Part shown: positions 56,916 to 64,000 of the stretch, piece after piece | Layout of the letters: every line of letters starts with the position of its first letter | How positions within the stretch are numbered: the first letter of the stretch is position 1 | Origin: Haberlea rhodopensis | Lineage: Eukaryota; Streptophyta; Magnoliopsida; Lamiales; Gesneriaceae | DNA: 64,000 nucleotides | Reading direction: 5' to 3' | Assembly: GCA_907163345.1 (NCBI GenBank) | Contig: CAJQUN010000514.1 | Location: forward strand, 248,001 to 312,000 | Notes under the pieces: generated by a model | Seen by the model: only the letters and a program-made list of their open reading frames with translations | Database searches by the model: none | What the model was told of the DNA's origin: nothing | Made by a program: the position numbers and the translations under genes

Positions 56916-59253
56916 TGTAAGGACCCCCGTGCCCTTAACCCGATATTAGTGTATTAACCACCGTGCTTAGTGCATACTATCATGTTAACAAGGGGAAAGT
57001 AATTACATGCAACTCTAGCATAAATGCCATCTATAAAATTCCTTTACATTATCGTATAATGTCTATACTTTCCCAACATATTCCATAAAACATGTCATGC
57101 ACCTTTCAACATACACTAATATGCTCTCAATTCATTTAGCAATTCCACATTTAATTGCATGCTAACCGTAAATGAATAGAGAAAAGCCGTAGCCCATTTA
57201 TACATTCCATATACATGTAATATGTACTCACATAAGAGCACCCAATGAATAAGCGTGTATCTAATGTATAAAACACTCTACTGGATACCGTTACTAGTGC
57301 TTCGATCCTGGAAGCACCTCTCAAGCGCAACTCGATCTCGACTCTGGATCTGAGCGCCTATCCATCCAGCTCTGGTACCTCAATCCTGGAAGTACTTCAA
57401 TCAACAGCCCTAGCTCAACTCCAAAGCTGCTGCTACACCTGTACCACCTGCCCCAACAGAGACAGCCCCCACACGGGGTGAGCATACCAATATCCCAAAT
57501 CCCATGATCACAATAATGCAATTCATAATTTACGATATGTAAATGCTATGAAATATAAAAGATACTCCCTGGATGGCATCATCCTCATCCGGGATCCCTG
57601 TACTGTCCCTGTTCTCAAAATAACTGAAACCATCAAATTCTCAAATGCCAGTTAATCATTACATTGATTAACGAATTTACTAGCCGTATACCGGTATCAT
57701 AATCAACACTATCAAATCATTAAACAATGATTACAAATTCCCCATATATTTCACTTATGGTTCCATAATTCTATTTCATAGCTCGCTCTACAATAGCGGC
57801 GTTCCATTTCCACGCATACTCAACAGCAGCGGCGTCATAATCGATGTTCGCTCACAGGCGACAACATCCCAATCATTGCTTGCTCAAAAGCGGCACCATG
57901 CAATTCTCAATGCATATATAGACATTTGAAGCAAGTACCATAAACCATGCATTTCAATCTCCGTTTATTGCTAATACCATGTGTCATGCATTTCCACACA
58001 TTCATTGCAATACAGTGTACCAAGCACTCAACAATTGCAATTATACTAAAGCGCTATGCTCGTACGTCATACGTACCTTATATTTTCCGTAGTTCAAGTC
58101 CAAACCTTGCCTTGGTCCCTTGACCGAAGAATTAAATGCTAAACACGATAATAATCCACAATTAATCTCAAGCATGCAATCACGTGCCCAAGCACGTTCA
58201 CAAACCCCAAATATATCGTCATCCATGACGATTAACCATTTTAAAAGGCCCCGGGCGAAGCATGCATCGAAAACTCAACACGAAATAATTCCCCAAAATA
58301 AGGCATTGGCGATCGATCGCATGATTTCAGGCGATTGGTCGCCTCGCGAAAACAGGAACAGGCGATCGATCGTTCCTTTTCAGGCGATCGGTCGCCTCTT
58401 AGCGTAAATGGCCACTGCCTCATGGCGATCGATCGCTTCATTTGAGGCGGTCGATCGCCTCACTGTTCATCTTCCTGAAATTTCCAACAACATCGCGGCG
58501 ATCGATCGCCCTGCCCTAGGGATCGATGGTCTCGACCTGTAAAAGCCAAAAATGGCATTTTCTTGCAAAATTTTGCCCAACAACAATCCTCACAGCCCTT
58601 ACAACATTAAACCTCAAAATAAATACCATAAAAACTCCTCAAACCAATCAACCCAAAATTCTTTAAAAAATCCATTTCTTTAAATCCAACACGAAACCTT
58701 CCCAAACACCACAAAACCACCATCAAAACGAAGATAAATGCGAGGGGATGAATAATACATATTTATCTTCGAGAAATCCGGCTCCTAGGATGAGCCTCCG
58801 TCGATTTGCTCATCAAAGGAAAAGGGGGAAGGGTTAGGGGTTAGAGAGTGGCGTGAGAGGGAGAGGAGATGAGAGAAATGGATTCCAAATGACGGAATCC
58901 CGAGTCCAACTGGTATATATATCAAAAATGCCCCAAAATACCAATACCTCCACAAATACATCATGATTCATTAAAAATCATCTGTTTTCAAAAACTCTCT
59001 CTCCAACATCAAATCCCCAGACTGGCCCCAACATAAGGTACCCCGGACACCAAGTCCCACTAAAAACCCAACTCATAGGTTTTCCATCAAAATGAGAATG
59101 CAATCTCAACCTTTGGATCCAACGATCCCAAATGCCCGATTAAACAACCTCGGGGAATGCCAAACCGCAATTAATTCCTAATTGCCACAATTTAAAATCC
59201 ATCAAGGATTAATACCACACCGGGATTAACACCATAAATCCCCGGACATCACA
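56916..59253 (-). repeat. Tek-4 5' LTR
   Basis: Uninterrupted LTR of 2338 bp and the empty-site control for Tek-3 (CCATGTGTCATGC at about 57978). It carries the GTACGT/ACGTAC hairpin (58062-58076) and the GGTGCTTC/GAAGCACC hairpin equivalent near 57295, where one arm now reads AGTGCTTC. Confidence 0.94.
58309..58530. repeat. Palindrome pairs in Tek-4 5' LTR
   Basis: Units start at 58309, 58331, 58362, 58384, 58425, 58447, 58498 and 58519. Variants are GCGATTGGTCGC, GCGATCGATCGT, GCGATCGGTCGC, GCGGTCGATCGC and a decayed last unit. Pair spacing is kept (22, 22, 22, 21). Confidence 0.9.
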
Positions 59254-59258
59254 GTCGA

Positions 59259-59400
59259 TGTAGGGTTCTTTCAATCTCAGAATCGTATTAATATTTGTCC
59301 TCCTCCGAATGATACCATGTGTGCATGAACAAACAAGAGTAATATAGGAAGACAAATAGTAATATCTAGTAGTCAAAAGTTAGCACAAAAATAACAATGC
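59259..59400 (-). pseudogene. gag: Ath-1 gag start and leader
   Basis: The minus strand reads SEEDKY, a TAA, then YDSEIERTLHRR, which aligns with YDPEIERTLHQRR in Ath-2 and joins the gag at 43007. Tek-4 therefore sits in the early gag codons. The stretch before it to the primer site is short, AT-rich leader. Confidence 0.8.
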
Positions 59401-59420
59401 CTTCCCCGGAAACGGCGCCA
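59401..59420 (-). promoter_or_regulatory. Ath-1 primer binding site (tRNA-Asp)
   Basis: TGGCGCCGTTTCCGGGGAAG on the minus strand, four bases from the LTR. It matches the tRNA-Asp primer site of Athila-type elements with one T for G compared with Ath-2. Confidence 0.9.
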
Positions 59421-59424
59421 AATT

Positions 59425-60842
59425 TGGTCGCGCTTATCGTGTACGCCAAAATTAACCCTTCTCAGTTAACAACAAATTAATGTAGCAGTGTAAGTAGGGA
59501 TCGATCCCACAAGGAAGGACGAATCTTTGTCGTAACAAGTGTCAAAATAGGGGGAGATTTGAGTTTAGTAATTATCTAAAATTATGTAGGATGAAATATT
59601 GAAATAAAATAGTAATAAATCAGTTAAAGAGAGATCTCGGTTTCGGTCGACGCTACCACTGGAATTCGATTATTCATTCATCGATTTTCTCACATATGTA
59701 ATTTTTATGCATGGATATTCACCATTGAAGATTTAACTCATATCCCACCTTAAGTTTAGTTAAATCGAAAACAACATCCAAATTTAACCCTTATCGATTA
59801 ATCAACCCTAACAACAACAGTTAAGATTTAAACTAATGATAGCATATGAACAAGTAGGATTGGTAAAGCTAAACAACATAAGCAACAACAGTTATGTTTA
59901 ATCTAGTCAAAAATTTCCCTAGGAATTTAATAACCTCAACAGCAGAGAATTATCAATCCTAGTTGCTTCTCAAATTCAATTAATCAAATAATTACGGATT
60001 TGATATCAAACATAGCATTAGATTGTATGAAAACTTACTAGCTAGCTAATCTAACAACCAACAATACAATCATGGCAAGAACACAAGAAAAACTTATGAT
60101 ATTCAATAAAAAAAAACACTAATTCAAAACAATAATCTCTTGAATAAATTAAACTCCAATGGTTGTCTTCTCAACCGAGAGATGAGTTTAGCTACTCATA
60201 ATCAATGCAAAAATGACAAAATAATGTATGAAAAACATAAACAAAACTAAGACAAACTAGAAGAATCACCACGCGTCGAGGTTGCAATCCTGCCTTTCTA
60301 TCGAGCCTTCAATCCGTCTTTTATTGTTCTAAGTCCAAATTATGAATAATCTGAATTATAATGAAGGATCCCTGATTTAAGTCCCCAAATTCGATTAAAT
60401 AGGGTGGGAATAGGATATAGTAGGTAATCAAAGATGGTAAAAATCGAGTTTCCTAATTTTTGAGGATTCTGGTCTCTCGATCGATCGAAATTTTTCTGTC
60501 TTTCTCGATCGATCGAGCTCTTCTCATCGATCGACTCGATCGATCGAGCACTCGCATATTTTGTTGCTTAAATTTTCTGCCTTGCTCAATCGATCGAGCT
60601 CTTCTGGGCGATCGATCGAGCACCTCATATCATTTTTGTGCATTTTTCTTGGTCTACTTTGATACCTTGTCAACTCCAATGCATTTCTTGATCCTTATTC
60701 GCCTTTTTAGCTCGATTTCTGTTATTCCACCTACATGTACACAATTATACGATTAGGTAGCATATGTATTAAATTATCCATCAAAACATACCAAATCATA
60801 GACAATTAATCGCAATAGATGTATCTATTTCTAGTCACATCA
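59425..60842 (-). repeat. Ath-1 5' LTR
   Basis: On the minus strand it begins TGATGTGACTAGAAATAG and ends GTACACGATAAGCGCGACCA, closely like the Ath-2 LTR at both ends. AT-rich, non-coding. A palindrome cluster lies 220-365 bases from its start. The end sequence around GGGATCGATCCC (59499-59510) is also shared. Confidence 0.9.
60477..60619. repeat. TCGATCGATCGA palindromes in Ath-1 LTR
   Basis: Units begin at 60477, 60505, 60536, 60586 and 60608, with an 8 bp TCGATCGA at 60527. Several extend to CTCGATCGATCGAG. The last two, TCAATCGATCGA and GCGATCGATCGA, are 22 bases apart. The sequence differs from the Tekay palindromes mainly in the outer bases. Confidence 0.85.
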
Positions 60843-61507
60843 GTGTGGATGATTAGTTTGATGCTTATGAGATATTTGAATAATCTTATGATACATATGT
60901 GGGGTTTAAATGACCAGGTGATAATTATTGATTGGGACATCGAGCTCGATTTTAGGAACACAAAAGTTCTTGGTATTTATTAGCTCGGTTGAGGTACGTA
61001 GAAACCAGTTATATCACGATGTCTGACAAAGACATGTGATGATCCGGGTGTATGATTTATTTGACATTACTTGACTTATATACTTGATGACAATGAAATG
61101 CATTTACCAGTTGGATATCGATGTGCAAAATAAAATGATATGATATTTTGTTCACAGAAAGATTCAGTTAGTCACATCAATACCACTAGACATATCATGT
61201 TGATCCTACAGATTCTTTGATACCTGTATGATTCATATTGATATTCATGGTATGTGGTCGTGGGGATGATGGGTGCATCGATGGCTTAGTTTAGGTAGTA
61301 ACTATAACGCCGAGTGTGTCGTCATCGCTCAGACATGAGAGGATGGTGGGCATATCGATGACTCGACGAAGGGAGCCGTCGTAGCGCCGAGTGTGTCGCC
61401 ATCCTAGCTTGAGCTATATTGTTGATGATCATTCCTTGGACTGCTGAGATTTTGACATCAAAGATTATTTTACCAGTACACACATTGCATTCATGCATGG
61501 CATGCAT
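60843..61507. other. Unassigned sequence outside Ath-1
   Basis: AT-rich, no ORF of note. Contains a direct repeat of ~22 bases (CGCCGAGTGTGTCGTCATC near 61312 and CGCCGAGTGTGTCGCCATC near 61393) and a CATGCATGGCATGCAT stretch at 61492. It may be old LTR sequence, but I cannot assign it to a family. Confidence 0.5.
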
Positions 61508-62283
61508 TGTCACGCCCCGAGATCGGGACTGATGACACCGGCGTTGTTCCCATATTAAACATTCAAAACAACAAGCCTTGGATAAGATATCAAATAAACC
61601 AGTCTTTCATTCCATAAACAAGCTTTAATCGTATTTTCAACTAAACTGATATTAAAATAATACTGATTTACAACTGATTGAAAATATAAAACTGTGTGAA
61701 AGCGTAAACTAATAAAACTAATTTAATCATCAGTAGCGGTAGACTTCATGTCAAAATTAATATTGTTCATCGTCTTCTACCTCTGACTCATTCTTATCTA
61801 GGGAGGGGCATAAGTGGTGAGTGTTCGGATAAACACCCAACAAGTAGGGGTCAATCTAATATAAAAAACATACATATATTCATAACTTCATAACAGAACA
61901 GATTTCAGATCATAACAGAACATGTATAACATATTTGAAATGCACAGAACTTAAACATGAATCCAATAACATCAAGAATTCAGAGATGTTTATATGGACT
62001 CAAGTGGTGGCTCCCGTATATGTGGCACTTTGCTCTGTCGATTTAAGATGTGGCCCCCATACACGTAGCAGTTTGCTCCTAAACACTTATTTCCTTGATG
62101 TCTTAACTTTTCCGGAAACTCATAGCTTGTATTCGATTGAACTTTTAACACATATATACAAGTTTCAAAACCCAAACGGATAATAGTATACAAAAACCCA
62201 CTTATAGAAATTATCTCAGAAATTGATGCAAAAGTTTCGAAATTGGGTTTTCTTCCTAACTTGAAAATGGCTGCTAGTATTAT
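61508..62283 (-). mobile_element. Partial LTR, probably Ty3/gypsy chromovirus
   Basis: Starts TGTCACGCCCCGAGATCGGG, a typical end of plant chromovirus LTRs read on the opposite strand, and continues AT-rich with two copies of a GTGGC...CCCGTATA...GCACTTTGCTC-like box (61999-62075) at the position of the hairpin boxes in Tekay LTRs. It is cut by the Ath-2 LTR. No primer site is next to it. Confidence 0.5.
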
Positions 62284-62538
62284 TGATGTGACTAGAAATA
62301 GACACATCTATTACGCTTAATTGTCTACGATTTGGTATATTTTGATGGATAAATTGATACATATACTACCTAATCATATATTTGTGTAAATGTAGGGAAA
62401 GGTGAAGAAATCAAGCTAAAATGATGAAAGAAGCAATAAAGTTGAAGAAAAGAGGAAAAAACCGAAATCTAAGACACATGTTGCTCCTTTCTCCTCAAAT
62501 TTCTATATGTTCCAGCCATGTTTTGGAAATGTGGTCCA

Positions 62539-62546
62539 TATAAAAG
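62539..62546 (+). promoter_or_regulatory. TATA-like box of Ath-2 LTR
   Basis: TATAAAAG, 255 bases into the LTR, followed by AGTTGTAGAACTTTGAGTT, a phrase I recognise as frequent in plant Athila/Tat LTRs. The palindromes begin 110 bases later. Confidence 0.45.
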
Positions 62547-62655
62547 TTGTAGAACTTTGAGTTATCTTCGCGTGGACAGCTGACTCGTCGAATTCGGAGT
62601 TCGTATGTGAAAGTTATGGCCAAAATACACAACTCGCCAGAAAAATGGAAAATCA

Positions 62656-62741
62656 GGCGTAAAGACGCCATTTCTAGGCGTACCTACGCCAGTGCTACGG
62701 GAATTTAGGCGTAGTTACGCCATTTTAGGCGTAATTACGCC
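62656..62741. repeat. Two palindrome pairs (GGCGTA..TACGCC) in Ath-2 LTR
   Basis: GGCGTAAAGACGCC, GGCGTACCTACGCC, GGCGTAGTTACGCC and GGCGTAATTACGCC start at 62656, 62677, 62708 and 62728. Intervals 21, 31 and 20 match Tek-2 (21, 31, 22) and Tek-1 (20, 30, 22). The sequence is unrelated to the GATCGATC palindromes. Confidence 0.92.
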
Positions 62742-63792
62742 AATATGATTTTGGAAAGTTAAAATTCTTGATTTCTTTCCTTTCCACATGGATTTTACCC
62801 TACTCCATCAGCCTCCATACTTCATATACACGATTTTTACCTCATATTAAGCATAATTTCATACCTTAGAATATTTTTTAGATTTAGATATTTCTTCTTT
62901 GAATTTTTGTGAAGAACGCTTGAAGAACGAGAACGGAATCGACAAGCCGGAATCGTGACTATTCTTAGTAATTTCTTTTCCTTTGTTATTTTAATGTTTT
63001 CGAATAATATGTTGTTGATTTTAGATTCAATTATGCTAGGCTAAAACTCTTCGATTCTTGGTTGAAGGGATACCTGCTTTTGGAATTGAACCCTTTATGA
63101 AAATTTGGTTTGATTGTTGAATTAGATTTCAATTTCAATTTGTTTCTTAAATTTCGAATTCCATGATTGTTGTGTTTGTGTATTAGACCGATCACCTAAT
63201 ATTCAATTGCATAATCGATAGTTTGTTAAGAAACAACTAAGATCAATAATTAACCGGCTGTAGGTGTTGTTGAATTCTTAGGAGAAACTGTTGAGTAATC
63301 AATTTTAACGGCTGTAGTTTTCATTGATTAGATTTATCGAACTCATTAGTTTTGAAACTATCATTGATTTAATAATTAACGGCTGTAGTGGTGATTAGAG
63401 ATTTGGTAAGGGTTGAATTGAATGCTGTTTTCTCTTTGACTACGAATAAGATGAGTAGGAATTGAATTTCCAATCGATAGATAATTGAAAGGATTCGAAT
63501 GTTTTGATTTGATGATTAAAAGATAATTTTCCAAAAGTACGGTTACCTGGAAACCTAGAATCGCTTCACTCTCATAAGTTTACTCATCTTAGTAATCTCG
63601 TTAATTAGTTTAATTTTAGAATTTGCTTAGTAGTAATCATTCATCCTAAAACCCCATTTGTTACTATTCGCTTTTGGCACAAAATAAATTTACCTTCCCT
63701 GTGAGATCGATCCCTACTTCCACTACCACATATTTTTGTCATTAACTGAAGAAGGGTTAATTTGGGCGTACACGATAAACGCTACCAAATTT

Positions 63793-63810
63793 TGGCGCCG
63801 TTGCCGGGGA
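63793..63810 (+). promoter_or_regulatory. Ath-2 primer binding site (tRNA-Asp)
   Basis: TGGCGCCGTTGCCGGGGA is exactly complementary to the 3' end expected for tRNA-Asp and is the hallmark primer site of Athila elements. It lies five bases after the LTR. Confidence 0.93.
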
Positions 63811-63874
63811 GGGCAACATTTATTTGTGTCGATTTTTTTATTTTTTTATCCCGCATTACTACTTTGGTTTGTTA

Positions 63875-64000
63875 ATGAGTACAGGTGGATCGTTCAATCA
63901 CGAAGATAACTTTCACTACGATCCTGAGATTGAGAGGACGCTACATCAGAGAAGGAGAGAAGCAAGGATGCTTGAAGAGGAAGAAAGGAACAACATGGCT
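63875..64000 (+). CDS. gag: Ath-2 gag, N-terminal 42 codons
   Basis: Opens with MSTGGSFNHEDNF and continues YDPEIERTLHQRRREARM, then an EEEERNN stretch, which aligns with Ath-1 gag. The start is the first ATG after the primer site, 64 bases downstream. No stop occurs before the window ends, so whether the gene is intact cannot be judged. Gag would form the particle shell. Confidence 0.8.
   Translation, partial: MSTGGSFNHEDNFHYDPEIERTLHQRRREARMLEEEERNNMA

Larger units (their letters stand above)
43008..59253 (-). mobile_element. Tek-4, non-autonomous Tekay-like element in Ath-1 gag
   Basis: The GTCGA duplication (43003-43007 and 59254-59258) and 2.34 kb LTRs (TGTAAGGACCCCCGT...GGACATCACA) define it. 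Primer site and polypurine tract match Tekay elements. The interior (52684-56915, 4.2 kb) has no gag or pol reading; it consists of short inverted repeats, a hairpin minisatellite and LTR-like leader sequence. Tek-3 lies inside the left LTR. It probably relied on Tekay proteins in trans. Confidence 0.9.
18308..60842 (-). mobile_element. Ath-1, Athila-type Ty3/gypsy element opened by three insertions
   Basis: Three separate minus-strand blocks join cleanly once Tek-2, Sire-2 and Tek-4 are removed at their 5 bp duplications. The rebuilt order is 5' LTR (59425-60842), primer site for tRNA-Asp, gag, protease, RT, RNase H, integrase. The gag phrase HLLPSFHGLAGEDPHKHL, protease LDLGASINVM and RT MDDFTVCG fit the Athila/Tat group. 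The 3' end is not in the window: Sire-1 begins at 18307. All coding parts are decayed, consistent with being the oldest layer. Confidence 0.9.
62284..63787 (+). repeat. Ath-2 5' LTR
   Basis: Starts TGATGTGACTAGAAATAG and ends CACGATAAACGCTACCA. It holds a TATA-like box, the palindrome cluster, a GGGATCGATCCC-like site (63701-63712, AGATCGATCCCT) and three copies of an AACGGCTGTAG word with ~70 base spacing (63252, 63309, 63378). No coding. Confidence 0.9.
62284..64000 (+). mobile_element. Ath-2, Athila-type element running off the window
   Basis: A complete 5' LTR, tRNA-Asp primer site and the start of gag are visible. The LTR is related to that of Ath-1 and the gag start is clearly homologous, so this is a second member of the group, in the opposite orientation. 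The gag frame is open to the window end. Confidence 0.9.

Noticed and set aside
60843..61507. Possible single-copy host DNA
   Set aside because: It has direct repeats and composition like LTR sequence and no gene signal; not enough to call it host or to name a family.

Overview
This window looks like plant nuclear DNA, most likely from a eudicot, made up almost entirely of nested LTR retrotransposons. No host gene, tRNA, rRNA or cellular operon is visible. The basis is the retroelement lineages present: Sirevirus-type Ty1/copia, Tekay-type chromovirus Ty3/gypsy, Athila-type Ty3/gypsy, and one miniature TRIM element. The initiator tRNA-Met and tRNA-Asp primer sites and AT-rich LTRs fit this. 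The species cannot be named from the sequence. The names used here (Sire-1, Sire-2, Tek-1 to Tek-4, Ath-1, Ath-2, TRIM-1) are my own labels.

Layout. Bases 1-18307 are Sire-1 (+ strand), whose 5' part lies outside the window. It has decayed gag-pol, a long extra 3' ORF and a 1.4 kb 3' LTR. Its reverse transcriptase is split by Tek-1 (2564-11909, - strand, target duplication GGATC/TGATC). The Tek-1 gag is itself split by an intact 352 bp TRIM (8880-9231, duplication GTCTT). The left end of Tek-1 is rearranged: a second copy of Sire-1 flanking DNA (4727-4955) lies between its LTR and its truncated interior.

Bases 18308-60842 are one Athila-type element, Ath-1 (- strand), opened by three insertions: Tek-2 (21240-30700, duplication GATAT), Sire-2 (32263-42480, duplication TCTGA) and Tek-4 (43008-59253, duplication GTCGA). 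Tek-4 carries Tek-3 inside one LTR (44075-51409, duplication CCATG). Removing the insertions leaves Ath-1 in order from right to left: 5' LTR, tRNA-Asp primer site, gag, protease, reverse transcriptase, RNase H, integrase. Bases 60843-62283 hold unassigned sequence and a partial LTR. Bases 62284-64000 start a second Athila element, Ath-2 (+ strand), with the start of its gag.

All coding regions except the short gag start of Ath-2 carry stops, frameshifts or deletions. Tek-1 and Tek-2 are the best preserved. Tek-4 has no recognisable gag or pol and is probably a non-autonomous element that used Tekay proteins in trans.

The unusual signal is structural. LTRs of Tek-1, Tek-2, Tek-4 and Ath-2 carry paired short palindromes with nearly the same spacing (starts about 21, 30 and 21 bases apart) but, between the lineages, different palindrome sequences; the Ath-1 LTR carries a looser version. 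About 3.3 kb of the Tek-4 interior is a string of short inverted repeats: first dozens of different perfect hairpins every 20-35 bases, then a 59 bp two-hairpin minisatellite in which both arms of the stems change together. I found no description of this in what I know. It is a sequence observation; function is inference.
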